The notes beneath the pieces were generated by a model, which ran no database searches, had not been told where the DNA came from, and worked only from the letters and a program-made list of their open reading frames with translations. This document shows, piece after piece, positions 36,415-45,821 of a stretch of 64,000 nucleotides of DNA; positions within the stretch are counted from its first letter, which is position 1, and every line of letters begins with the position of its first letter. Both the position numbers and the translations under genes were made by a program. Origin of the DNA: Trichocoleus sp. FACHB-40 (GTDB lineage Bacteria; Cyanobacteriota; Cyanobacteriia; Cyanobacteriales; FACHB-T130); the NCBI RefSeq assembly GCF_014695915.1, contig NZ_JACJPF010000043.1, forward strand, positions 1-64,000, written 5' to 3'.

Positions 36415-36957
36415 CTACCGGGAAATCATCCCTGTCTGACGAGCATAGGCAAAAATTCCGCCAGCATCAATCACCGGGCCTACTTCGCCCAAAGGTTTCA
36501 GCGAGTAGGTTTTGCCTAGCGTATGGTTAATCAGCTGATTTTGTTCAAAATCAATTGAAACTTCTTGTCCCGTCTCAAATTCATCGCACAGCCGTTCTAC
36601 AGATTCCCAAGGGTAGAGTTCTCCGGTTGCTGCACAGTTACGGAAAAAGATCCGAGCGTAACTTAGAGCTACTACTGCTTTTACTCCGCTAGCACCAAGA
36701 GCTATCGGTGCATGTTCCCGTGAAGAACCACAACCAAAGTTTTCTCCAGCGATAATGATGGGATACTGTGTTTTTATTTCGCCCGCCTTCACAAACTCGC
36801 CGTAACGATCTGGCAACCCAACGAGAGCGTAACTACCCAGTTTTTCGTACTCGTCAGGCTTTGAGGGAACCAGAGTCAGGTATTCAGCTGGGATAATTTG
36901 ATCGGTATCGATGTTGTCATCCAGAACAAAAATTGCGCCGCGAATCAATGCGCCCAT
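36415..36957 (-). CDS. leuD: 3-isopropylmalate dehydratase small subunit
   Basis: 180-residue swivel domain subunit of isopropylmalate isomerase in leucine synthesis; it works with LeuC, which is not in the window. The N-terminal VLDDNIDTDQIIPAEYLTL and the loop GENFGCGSSREHAPIALGAS are diagnostic. Its length, near 160-180 aa, fits the archaeal-type LeuD/homoaconitase small subunit used by cyanobacteria. Confidence 0.93.
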   Translation of the reverse strand: MGALIRGAIFVLDDNIDTDQIIPAEYLTLVPSKPDEYEKLGSYALVGLPDRYGEFVKAGEIKTQYPIIIAGENFGCGSSREHAPIALGASGVKAVVALSYARIFFRNCAATGELYPWESVERLCDEFETGQEVSIDFEQNQLINHTLGKTYSLKPLGEVGPVIDAGGIFAYARQTGMISR

Positions 36958-37241
36958 GAGCAGTATCCCGGTTTTCCCATCTTGGAGTTTAGCTATTTCA
37001 CTTTATCATCCAAGAGCGACATCCGCCCTCTTAAAGAGAGCGCAGGCTGCCAAGAACGCGATCGCGCACCACCTACGGCAAAAATTCGGTTTCCCAGACG
37101 AGTACGGTTTTGTCTGACTAGCAGTAAAGTGGGCATGGGCAATCAAACAAAATTTATCTTCGGATCTTAAACAAAAACACTGATACTCTAATAAATAAAA
37201 AAAACTCAGGTTGAACTACCGCATCATTTGCTCAAATAAAA

Positions 37242-38132
37242 ATGGTTGATCCGATGGATGACATCGCCAAACAGGCTCGCCAGGGCAGCGTCGCGGCGAT
37301 TATTCAAATACTCAATGAAAAGCTGGCAGATTCTGGTGTCAGAACCAGAGCGATGTTTGTCGATGGTGTCTTGCAACTTTTGTGTGAGGCGGCTACTCCC
37401 CAGCAACTCGAACAATCTACCCTGGTGCAGCGAATTCGGCAAATTCTGGAGTCAATTGCTCCGCACAATATTCGGCGCGTCAATATCAACAGTCGGATTG
37501 TCCGAGAGCAACAATTACTCTGGTTAGAAGAAATTAGCCGAGATCCGGACGCTCAACTGCTCTGGTCAGAAGAAATTATCCTTGCCAAGCCAAACATTAT
37601 CCGCCGTCTAGGGGAGGATTTAAAAAATCGCAAACCTGCCAAAAATAAGGCACCCCTTCCGCAGCCTTCTTCCCGTTCAGGGCGAGAAAAACGCCAATTC
37701 TGGCGCGGCATTGTTGGGGGTGCAAGTTTATCGTTATTTTTAGTGCTAGTTGGCTGGGCTATTTATGATTGGCTAGGGCCTTTTACGATCGCTAGGGTAC
37801 CAACTGCATCGCCAAACTCTCCGGCACAGCCGACTACACCGCCAGCAACATCCCCCACTCCATTATCAGGGGCTACCACTACCCCTGTATCTGCCTCGTC
37901 TGATCCTTTTGCTGAAGCTGTACGACTAGCTGAACAAACTGCTGGGGCTGGGAAAGATGCTCAAACTTCGGCTCAGTGGTTGGATTTAGCAGCTAGGTGG
38001 CAACGAGCATCCGATCTGATGGCTGCTGTACCCCAGACCGATTCCCGCTATTCAACAGCTCAGAATCGTGTCACAGCTTATCGCCAAAAGAGTGAGATTG
38101 CACAACGGGAAGCGCAGAAAAGGCGTTCTTAG
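37242..38132 (+). CDS. Single-span membrane protein of unknown function
   Basis: 296 residues. The N-terminal 140 residues are cytoplasmic and contain two similar segments around DDIAKQARQGSVAAIIQILN. One membrane helix (IVGGASLSLFLVLVGWAIYD) follows, then a Pro/Thr-rich linker and a helical C-terminal domain (AEAVRLAEQTAGAGKDAQTS). The pattern is common among cyanobacterial proteins of unknown role; I assign no function. Confidence 0.7.
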   Translation: MVDPMDDIAKQARQGSVAAIIQILNEKLADSGVRTRAMFVDGVLQLLCEAATPQQLEQSTLVQRIRQILESIAPHNIRRVNINSRIVREQQLLWLEEISRDPDAQLLWSEEIILAKPNIIRRLGEDLKNRKPAKNKAPLPQPSSRSGREKRQFWRGIVGGASLSLFLVLVGWAIYDWLGPFTIARVPTASPNSPAQPTTPPATSPTPLSGATTTPVSASSDPFAEAVRLAEQTAGAGKDAQTSAQWLDLAARWQRASDLMAAVPQTDSRYSTAQNRVTAYRQKSEIAQREAQKRRS

Positions 38133-39074
38133 TTGGGTAATGGGGATTGGGGATTGGGAATTGGGGATTGGGGATTGGGAATGAGAATTCGGAAAAAGTC
38201 TTACCTAGTCCCTATTCCCTAGTCCCCAGCCCCCAGTCCCGGTTAATTTCAGCCTTTAGGTAGAGGATAAATGCGATCGCGATCGCATTTATCCTCTTAA
38301 CGTGTCACTGCAATAACCATAGCTATGACTTAAAGTATTTCTAGCTTTCTACCAGGTCAACGCAAGCAGCGATGTCTGGTCAGCAAGCCTAAAAATCTCC
38401 CGTGCTTGGAGGCGGAGAAAATTCTAGAATAATCAGCTCTTTGTGTAGAACGGTTGATAAAAACAGTAATTTTCACCCCTTACACTTTGCATTTTGAATC
38501 ACATCTATTTTGGGGGGCTAGCGATTGGGCAGTTAGATGTAGGCAATTAAAGTATTTTAAATCACCTTTTACTAAGTAAAATCACGAAAAAATCGAATAT
38601 GCCACTTGAAGACGGGGGATATAGGTTCATAACTTTTAGAATTTCGCTAATCAAGCTGGTAGAAAACTGTAAATTCTGGGAATCCTAATCTAGAGAGGGG
38701 AGAGCTTAGGATCTGGTTTACCCAGTCATAGTTGTAAGAAATTTGCTGCGGAAAGCTCTGTGGTAAACCGCTGCTTCTATTGCCACTGTGTCCAAAGCCT
38801 GTCCTCTACACAGTAACAGTGTCTCTTAGACACTCACTTAACGATCCCCTATTTAAGCTCGGCGAAGATGAATGATGCACAAGCGGATATGGATGTGGCC
38901 ACTGGCATAGCGAAGCATCTGCACGTTAGCGTTAGCGGATGCGAAGCGGTTCCGGAGAATCTAGCGGCTCCGGAAGGGCGATCGCTACTAGCACCTCGGA
39001 GGGTAGATTCTTTTACCTCAAAGCTGTCTAGCCCTTCCAGTCCAGTTTTCACGCAGGAACATAAGGGCGCAGTC
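38133..39074. other. Long non-coding stretch with GGGGATT repeats, HIP1 palindrome and structured repeat before the sensor kinase
   Basis: Contains tandem TTGGGGATTGGGGATTGGG units (about 38140-38180), a 34-bp palindrome (38263-38296), and from 38868 an open but repeat-derived frame. That last part has inverted pairs such as TTCCGGAG / CTCCGGAA and the GTTAGCGTTAGCG motif usual for cyanobacterial intergenic repeats. Otherwise I see nothing coding. Confidence 0.6.
38263..38296. repeat. Perfect 34-bp palindrome built on two overlapping HIP1 sites
   Basis: GAGGATAAATGCGATCG followed by its exact reverse complement; the centre contains GCGATCGCGATCGC. The same GGATAAATGCGATCGC arm occurs singly at about 62766. 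Confidence 0.85.
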
Positions 39075-41057
39075 ATGAACTATAAGGGCGATCCGATTCA
39101 AATCGGGCAACAGATTACTCAAATCCTCCTCAATAGCCCCGATCCGGAAACGGTGTTGCTAAAGATAGCGGATGTTTTGGGCAAGAGTTTTCAGGCAGAC
39201 ACGTGCTTAATTTCATCTGTTGCTAGCCATCAGGCAACACCGCAAACGGTCGTGTGGTCTGCCGATGACCACACAGGTTTAGCGGGAAATTTGAGTGAGG
39301 TTCGCTCTAAGCTGTGGATGCTGTTGAACCCATTGCTAGAAGATAACTTAAGCAATAGCGAACCGCTAGCCATTTCTGATATTCATGTAATTGAAACTAG
39401 GTTTGCTGTAGAAGATCCGGTACGAGCAGTTCTGGTAATTCAAACCAAGTTTCAATCACGAGCCAATGGGTCGATTGTCATAGGGCGATCGCAAGCCTTG
39501 GAGTGGACAGACGTTGAAAAAGGATTGCTCAAAGCCGTAGCAGATTCAGTAGCGATCGCTATTTCTCAAGTGCAACTCCAGCGCCAGTTACGGGCCGCCA
39601 CTCAATACCAAACTCTAATTAGCCAGCTAACGATGGCAATCCGTAGTGCCATTGAAGTAAATCAGATTCTTCAGATGGCGATCGCTGGTACCGCCCAAGC
39701 TCTTGGGGTCGAACGTGGCTTTATTCTGCTGTTGAAATACGTCGATCCCTTATTCAAAACTCGTTCTTTAACAAAAGCTCTTCCCAAAGCGAAGGTTACG
39801 GTTGCTTGTGAATACAACACAGGGGAACAAGCCGCTATTTCGGAGTCGGGGAGCGCTCTAGGGGAGAGTGCTGACAATATCAGCAGCGAACAATCTTCGA
39901 TAAACCCGCTCTCTTCAACTCTCCCAAGTTCCTTTTTGCTGTCAGACTGTTACCTGTGCCAACAAGCCTTCCAAAAGGCACCTGAGCCAGTTATTATTAC
40001 CGATAAACAAGATATTCCCACCTCTAATGGTTTTGACCTTTTTGACCTGGAAACCATGCCAGCTTTGCTGATGGTTCCCCTAGAAAGTCAAGGTACTGTG
40101 CTGGGATTTCTGGTGCTACAGCATCATCAGCCTCGTTCCTGGCAGTCAGAAGAGTTAGAGCTAGTAAAATGGGTGAGCGCCCAGGCGAGTACGGCAATTA
40201 TTCAACATCAATCAATACGGGTGAGGCAGGATCTCGTCGAGGAACGCACCGCTCAACTACAAAGGAGTTTAGAAGTCCAAGCGAAGTTGTATGACAAAAT
40301 GCGCCAACAGGTTGAGCAGCTGCGCCAACTCAATCAAATTAAGGATGAGTTCATCAACGCTATCAATCACGAGTTGAAAACACCGCTCACTACTATGAGT
40401 GTAGCGATTCGGATGTTGCGTCAAGCGGAACTGCCGCCCGAACGCCGTGCTAAGTACCTGGAAATCTTAGATCAACAGTGTACTCAGGAAATTAATCTGA
40501 TCACTGACTTACTGACGCTGCAAAAAGTAGAGTCTAAGAAATCTCCGATTGAGCTGCAAAAGATAGACCTCAAGCAAGTAATTCAGAATTTGGCTGAGCC
40601 GTTTGCCAAAAAATGGGCGGATAAGGGATTAACCTTGGAGATAGAGTCCCCTACGCGATCGCTGATGCTGCAAACCGATTCCGACAGCCTGAACCGCATT
40701 CTAGAAGAACTATTGACCAATGCTGGAAAATTCTCCGAGCCTGACTCTATAGTTAGTTTGCGGGTTACTCACCAGGTCAGTCAGAAAGTTAATCAAATTG
40801 CGCTTTGCTTAACCAACACTGGCGCTTGCATCTCACCGACAGAAGTGGAGCATATCTTTGAAAAATTCCGTCGCGGCCAAGTTGCGATCCAAAATGCCGT
40901 TCAAGGCACTGGGTTGGGCTTGGCTCTGGTAAAGTCTTTAGTACAGCACATAAATGGCGCGATCGCACTCACTAGCTGTCCTATTGAGGATACCCAATCT
41001 TGTGAAACCTGCTTTACTCTCACCCTACCTCTAGTTTTTGACCTTACCAAAATCTAA
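39075..41057 (+). CDS. GAF-domain sensor histidine kinase
   Basis: 660 residues from the ATG at 39075. An earlier ATG at 38868 would add 69 residues, but those codons translate repeat-like DNA. The N-terminal half has two GAF-like regions (QITQILLNSPDPETVLLKIA and QILQMAIAGTAQALGVERGF), a coiled coil follows, then HisKA with the phospho-acceptor His in INHELKTPLT. The ATPase domain shows LNRILEELLTNAGKFSEPDS (N box) and GTGLGLALVKSL (G box). No response regulator is adjacent, so it is an orphan kinase. Signal unknown. Confidence 0.85.
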   Translation: MNYKGDPIQIGQQITQILLNSPDPETVLLKIADVLGKSFQADTCLISSVASHQATPQTVVWSADDHTGLAGNLSEVRSKLWMLLNPLLEDNLSNSEPLAISDIHVIETRFAVEDPVRAVLVIQTKFQSRANGSIVIGRSQALEWTDVEKGLLKAVADSVAIAISQVQLQRQLRAATQYQTLISQLTMAIRSAIEVNQILQMAIAGTAQALGVERGFILLLKYVDPLFKTRSLTKALPKAKVTVACEYNTGEQAAISESGSALGESADNISSEQSSINPLSSTLPSSFLLSDCYLCQQAFQKAPEPVIITDKQDIPTSNGFDLFDLETMPALLMVPLESQGTVLGFLVLQHHQPRSWQSEELELVKWVSAQASTAIIQHQSIRVRQDLVEERTAQLQRSLEVQAKLYDKMRQQVEQLRQLNQIKDEFINAINHELKTPLTTMSVAIRMLRQAELPPERRAKYLEILDQQCTQEINLITDLLTLQKVESKKSPIELQKIDLKQVIQNLAEPFAKKWADKGLTLEIESPTRSLMLQTDSDSLNRILEELLTNAGKFSEPDSIVSLRVTHQVSQKVNQIALCLTNTGACISPTEVEHIFEKFRRGQVAIQNAVQGTGLGLALVKSLVQHINGAIALTSCPIEDTQSCETCFTLTLPLVFDLTKI

Positions 41058-41145
41058 AGTCTAGAAGCCACAAAATTAAGAATTAAAAATGCCTAATTAC
41101 AAATTTTTAATTCTTTTCTGACTTCTCGCTTTAATCACCAATATT

Positions 41146-42828
41146 ATGCTTAAAAAGGCGGAGCCTAAACCACTACGTTGGCAACGAAATAAATATTCTC
41201 CACTAGCACGACAACTAGACATTTTTGGCTCAGCAGCAGCGTTGATGTTTTATTTGTGGTGGGATAGTGTATTTAAAAACGATTCCACTTTACATAGGAA
41301 ACGCCGCGCTCAGTGGTTAGTTAATACTCTGCTAGATTTAGGGCCGACATTTATTAAGATTGGACAGGCATTGTCCACTCGTGCTGATTTGCTACCCCTA
41401 GAATATGTGGAGGCGTTGGGAAAGCTACAGGATCGGGTTCCTGAGTTTAGCGACATACAAGCGATCGCTTTAATTGAATCCGAACTCGGCAACTCTATTC
41501 ATGCTTTGTATCGGGATTTCGATCGTCTCCCCATTGCTGCTGCGAGTCTAGGACAAGTACACAAAGCACGACTGCACACCGGGGAAGATGTAGTAGTTAA
41601 AGTACAGCGTCCGGGATTAGAAAAGCTATTCAAATTAGATTTTCAAGCTTTGGGTAAACTTGTCCGGTTTTGTCGGCGCTATTTGGCTTGGACAAGAAAG
41701 TATGAATTAGAAGCAATTTATAGTGAGTTTTTTAACCTTCTTTATCAAGAAATTGACTATATCCAAGAAGGGAAAAACTCAGAACGCTTCGCTACCAACT
41801 TTAGCGGTTATCCTCGGATTCTTGTCCCAAAAGTTTATTGGCGTTACACCACAACCAAAATTTTGACGGCGGACTATTTACCGGGAATAAAAGTAAACGA
41901 TCGCAAAACAATTGAAGCTTGTGGTTTAGATCCTAAGAAAATTAACCAGCTTGGTATTTGTTGTTACTTAAAACAATTATTACTAGATGGCTTTTTTCAG
42001 GCAGATCCCCATCCGGGAAATATGGCTGTCAGTCAAGATGGTAGCCTAATTTTTTATGATTTTGGCATGATGGCAGAGTTGAAGTCACTTGCTAAAGATC
42101 AGATGATTAGGACGTTTTTTGCAGTATTAAAAAAGGACACAGACGAGGTACTTGATACCTTAATTGACATGGGGTTAATTGTGCCAGTGGCAGATATGAC
42201 CCCAGTACGAAGATTATTAACATTTATTTTAGATAAATTTACGGAAAAGCCTATAGATATAAAAGCTTTTAGTCAAATGAGTACAGAAGCTTATGCCATG
42301 TTTGAGCAGCAACCCTTTCGTTTGCCTGCTCAGATGACATTTATATTAAAATCGTTGACTACTCTGGATGGCATCGCTAGGTCGTTAGATCCTGAATATA
42401 ACCCAGTAGCAGCTGCTCAACCTTTCATTAAAAGTATCACTATCTCTCAAGGAAAAGGAACGCTAATCGGGGAATTAGCCAGGCAAGCTAGGGATTTCGT
42501 TAAATATAAGTTGCGACAACCTAACCCAACCCAAATTGTAATCCGGCGTTTAGAAGAACGAATTGAACGGGGTGAGTTGCAATTGCGGGTGCGAACAGTT
42601 GAGAGCGATCGCGTCCTCAAACGTATTAATCTAGCTATTAAAAGCCTAATTTATGCCTGTTGTACTGGCTTCAGCTTAATAGCTGGCGTGATGCTGCTGT
42701 CACTGCCTGGGTATAGTGGCTTGGGTGTAGCTATTATGACTTTATCTGGAATCTGGTTCTTGGTGCTGTTGCGATCGCTACTTCTTCTCGGCGTTAAAGA
42801 AAAAATTGACAAACTCACTGAAAAATAG
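41146..42828 (+). CDS. ABC1/UbiB/AarF family atypical kinase
   Basis: 560 residues. The family motifs are present: TFIKIGQALSTRADLLP (KxGQ), AAASLGQVHKARL (Ala-rich nucleotide loop), VVVKVQRPG with the Lys, and ADPHPGNMAV plus LIFYDFGMM for metal binding. Two hydrophobic helices close the C-terminus (GFSLIAGVMLLSLPGYSGLG). Cyanobacterial and plastid members act in quinone or prenyl-lipid metabolism and photo-protection. Several paralogues exist per genome, so the exact role is open. A hairpin follows the gene. Confidence 0.92.
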   Translation: MLKKAEPKPLRWQRNKYSPLARQLDIFGSAAALMFYLWWDSVFKNDSTLHRKRRAQWLVNTLLDLGPTFIKIGQALSTRADLLPLEYVEALGKLQDRVPEFSDIQAIALIESELGNSIHALYRDFDRLPIAAASLGQVHKARLHTGEDVVVKVQRPGLEKLFKLDFQALGKLVRFCRRYLAWTRKYELEAIYSEFFNLLYQEIDYIQEGKNSERFATNFSGYPRILVPKVYWRYTTTKILTADYLPGIKVNDRKTIEACGLDPKKINQLGICCYLKQLLLDGFFQADPHPGNMAVSQDGSLIFYDFGMMAELKSLAKDQMIRTFFAVLKKDTDEVLDTLIDMGLIVPVADMTPVRRLLTFILDKFTEKPIDIKAFSQMSTEAYAMFEQQPFRLPAQMTFILKSLTTLDGIARSLDPEYNPVAAAQPFIKSITISQGKGTLIGELARQARDFVKYKLRQPNPTQIVIRRLEERIERGELQLRVRTVESDRVLKRINLAIKSLIYACCTGFSLIAGVMLLSLPGYSGLGVAIMTLSGIWFLVLLRSLLLLGVKEKIDKLTEK

Positions 42829-42899
42829 CTTAGGGTGGACGCCTACCCTATATCTATCTAGTTTGTCTGGCATATTCCCTATTCGCCTTTATATAAATT

Positions 42900-42935
42900 A
42901 CGTCCCTGTAAGGCTTTAAATTCTTACAGGGACGT
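42900..42935. terminator. Hairpin between the ABC1 kinase gene and tRNA-Glu
   Basis: ACGTCCCTGTAAG pairs with CTTACAGGGACGT (13 bp) with a 10-nt loop, followed by GATTTAGATTATTTAG. It may terminate both convergent transcripts. Confidence 0.6.
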
Positions 42936-42957
42936 GATTTAGATTATTTAGTTTTAG

Positions 42958-43030
42958 TACCCCCAGGGGAATTCGAATCCCCGTCGCCTCCGTGAAAGGG
43001 AGGTGTCCTAGGCCTCTAGACGATGGGGGC
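42958..43030 (-). tRNA. trnE: tRNA-Glu (anticodon UUC)
   Basis: The reverse complement folds as a 73-nt cloverleaf: acceptor GCCCCCA/TGGGGGT with discriminator A, D-arm around TCGTCTAGAGGCCTAGGA, anticodon loop CTTTCAC with TTC, and T-arm GGGGATTCGAATTCCCC. The CCA end is not encoded. In cyanobacteria Glu-tRNA also feeds tetrapyrrole synthesis through GluTR. Confidence 0.96.
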
Positions 43031-43238
43031 CTGTCCTTTGCACTTTTATTAAGATAGCCAATAAGAATGGTTATGTCAACACTTTTGTAGAATTTTTTTT
43101 CTGGCGGGTGGGGGAAGGAAGCGATCGCTACCCAGCAAGAGGTGATTTAAAGCAAGACGTGATTTAATAAGACGATCCCTACAATTGCCCTCTCTAGAGC
43201 TGTTAGAACAGAAATAGTATTCTATCTCCTCACACTCA

Positions 43239-43730
43239 ATGCTGACCCATCACCGCAAACCAGTCTGTCTATCACTTGTATCTACCAATCTTCCGGTTTG
43301 GTCTACAGTTGAAACCTCTGCCACACTCTATCAAAAAGACAAAGAGCGGTTTCATCTACTGCTCACGGAACCGTCAATCGGAGAATGGGAACCTAGCGCC
43401 AAAAAGCCTGCGCCTGGTGACGACCAAACGACGGTAACTCCACGACTCTTGTGGCTAGAAATCTCGCCTTACCGGGTAATTATGACTATGCAGGGAAACG
43501 GCAAGTTGAGTTATCGTCACCTGTGGGAGCGCGGCATTTATGGACTGAGCCGCTATTGGCTGCACAGCGAGTCATTAAGCGGTTCTGGACAGCTACGTTT
43601 GAGGAATTATACCCGGAGTTTGACGCTAGAAGGGCGTGTTTTACCGGAGCATCTGCGGCTGGAGTACGAGTTGTGGTCAGAGAAGGTTGAGTTGGGTAGC
43701 TATATTTTGAACCTGGAAATTCATCATTAG
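43239..43730 (+). CDS. Protein of unknown function
   Basis: 163 residues, mostly beta-strand by pattern (LLWLEISPYRVIMTMQGNGK, GQLRLRNYTRSLTLEGRVLP, LRLEYELWSEKVELGSYIL). No signal peptide or membrane segment. I do not recognise a named family. It is convergent with the porin gene across a strong hairpin. Confidence 0.65.
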   Translation: MLTHHRKPVCLSLVSTNLPVWSTVETSATLYQKDKERFHLLLTEPSIGEWEPSAKKPAPGDDQTTVTPRLLWLEISPYRVIMTMQGNGKLSYRHLWERGIYGLSRYWLHSESLSGSGQLRLRNYTRSLTLEGRVLPEHLRLEYELWSEKVELGSYILNLEIHH

Positions 43731-43787
43731 TTTTTAGCTAGTGGCTAATGGCTGATAAACAATTAGCCATTAGCCACTAGCTAAAAA
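43731..43787. terminator. Bidirectional hairpin terminator before the porin gene
   Basis: Long inverted repeat: TTTTTAGCTAGTGGCTAATG plus GCT (43731-43753) pairs with its complement at 43765-43787, the last 7 bases overlapping the porin stop region. T runs on both outer sides fit termination in both directions. Confidence 0.7.
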
Positions 43788-45568
43788 CTAAACGTGGTGC
43801 GGAGGGTGCCAATAAAAATATCATCATTGGCAGCGTTATGGTCGGGAGCCGTCAGCCAAATTATTCCTGGTGTAAGGGAGATATTATCCGTCAGCTGGTA
43901 TTGATAGAAAGCTTCCAGATGCAATGAGGTGTCTGGGTCTGTGATACCTAACTGGCTGAGGCTTTCAGCCTGATTTGTGACTTTCGGCTCCATGCCAATA
44001 ATTAAACCCGCCAGATTGCCTTTTTTCCCCAAGTCAGGAAAAGCCAGCGTCACAGCCCAGTTCCAAATACTAGCATCCCCTCGCTCGATTACTCGCGCCG
44101 CTGTGTAACCAGCCCATCCCCCCACTACAAACTGGGGACTAATTTGAAAGGAAGCTTCTACGCCATAAGAATTGGTAACAACTGAGAAACCTAGTGGATT
44201 GAACAAATTAGCTAGATTAGCATCCTTGCTGCCCGTTTGCAGGTCGTTGTTATAAGCGTGAACATAGGTTAAGCCAATGCTTGCGCGATCGCTTGGCTTA
44301 AATAATACTTGTGCTAAGGCACCATAAGAGCTATTAAACAAACCACCGCCAGCAGCAGAATTGCTAGCGTCACCACCTAAATAGCCTAAACTTAGTTCCA
44401 GTTTGTCGCTGAAGCTGTGCCTGACACCCACACCAGCACCTTCAACTTGATAATAAATGGAAGGGCGCGTCCCAAAGCGAGATAAGGCACCTCTGGCACC
44501 ATCGCCGTCTAGGTAAGGATTAACGGTATTGGTAAAATCTGCGGCATCAGCATTAGCAGCTACAACGACTTGCGTGTTGTTGTTAATTGGGAACTGGTAC
44601 AGCAGCTCATCGATAACCACATCACTGCTGGTATCGCCAGCAAAAGCCAAGTCGCCTTCGGGTGTGAGGGTGCGGTTAGAAAGAGAACCGAGTCCTTCTG
44701 CCTGAAGTCGCGTCAAGAGTAAGTCTCTACCTGTCAAGCTGGTTTTTAAGTTTAGGCGCGTCCGATGACCGAAAATCGTCGCGTCGTCGATATCTTTACC
44801 AGTCGCATCTTCTCCTGTGGGAATAGTGGCAACTCCAAAGATGACTTCTCCGGCGAGTTTGGTGGTTTTGGAAAATGCAGTCAGTTCTAGTTCCGCAGTT
44901 CGCGCTGTTGCTGCATCGACTTTCCCGCGCAGGAGGGCTAGTTCTAGGGTATATTCTGCTTCTAAGCGTTTTAAAATCGCTAAGTCTTCTTTGCGGATGG
45001 CATTCGGTCCTGGTACAGCTAGCGCTTGAGTAATCCGATCTAAGGTTGCTTTTACGGCGGCGGCAAATTCATAACGGCTTAAGGATCTGTTGCCCCGAAA
45101 TGTGCCATCTGGATAGCCGCTAATTATACCATATCTCTCTACTAACGAGCGCAGCGCTTCATAAGCCCAGTCACCGGGCTGGACATCCCTAAGCTGGGAA
45201 ATGTTGGTGACTTGACTCATGGGGTCAGTGTCTTGGTCAATTTCTTCCAAGCTTTGTTGGTCAATTTGTTCCAAAATTGGTGTTTCGTCGATTGGCTTAT
45301 CTGAAGGCATCAGAGTCACTGATGTTTCTGGCTCTGGTAGGGTTTCCTCTGGAGGGGAGTATCCGAGTTTTGTAGATATATCGCCCCTCTGCCCTATCCC
45401 CTCACCCACAAGGGGAGAGGAGGCAGAAAACGTCACTTCCCCATTAGGGGGTGTTGCTGCTAATACTGGATGGACGATCAAGGTAGGGGAAAGGTAAAAA
45501 GGCAAAAGCCAAAATAAATTAGTTGTTACTTTTACTTTGTTGAGAGGATTAGGTAAGATTTGAGACAT
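43781..45568 (-). CDS. Iron uptake porin (SLH domain, OprB-type barrel)
   Basis: 595 residues from the ATG at 45568 (GTG at 45580 is also in frame). It has an N-terminal signal region, a low-complexity stretch, one SLH domain (VQPGDWAYEALRSLVERYGI, SGYPDGTFRGNRSLSRYEFA) anchoring it to peptidoglycan, a short coiled coil (DLAILKRLEAEYTLELALLR) and a C-terminal beta-barrel ending in aromatic FIGTLRTTFSF. This is the layout of cyanobacterial SomA/SomB outer-membrane porins, several of which are needed for inorganic iron uptake. An iron-transport gene group follows downstream on the other strand. Confidence 0.88.
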   Translation of the reverse strand: MSQILPNPLNKVKVTTNLFWLLPFYLSPTLIVHPVLAATPPNGEVTFSASSPLVGEGIGQRGDISTKLGYSPPEETLPEPETSVTLMPSDKPIDETPILEQIDQQSLEEIDQDTDPMSQVTNISQLRDVQPGDWAYEALRSLVERYGIISGYPDGTFRGNRSLSRYEFAAAVKATLDRITQALAVPGPNAIRKEDLAILKRLEAEYTLELALLRGKVDAATARTAELELTAFSKTTKLAGEVIFGVATIPTGEDATGKDIDDATIFGHRTRLNLKTSLTGRDLLLTRLQAEGLGSLSNRTLTPEGDLAFAGDTSSDVVIDELLYQFPINNNTQVVVAANADAADFTNTVNPYLDGDGARGALSRFGTRPSIYYQVEGAGVGVRHSFSDKLELSLGYLGGDASNSAAGGGLFNSSYGALAQVLFKPSDRASIGLTYVHAYNNDLQTGSKDANLANLFNPLGFSVVTNSYGVEASFQISPQFVVGGWAGYTAARVIERGDASIWNWAVTLAFPDLGKKGNLAGLIIGMEPKVTNQAESLSQLGITDPDTSLHLEAFYQYQLTDNISLTPGIIWLTAPDHNAANDDIFIGTLRTTFSF

Positions 45569-45821
45569 TTTTAACACCACTTCTCACACTATTCAACTTT
45601 CTCGTACATTGTCGATTTTCAGGCTGTTTGTGGCGTTGTCGAGAAATTAACGAATTTTCTTAAGCGCAGAGACACAGGTACACGAGGCAAATAGGCGGTG
45701 TCCCAGCCAACACATCTTTTGATAACAATAAAAAACATCCTTGGAGATTATCCTTGGGAGGTGGGAAATATAAGCGCGATCGCTGCTAAAACAAAGAAAG
45801 AACCACCACCATAAAACAACT

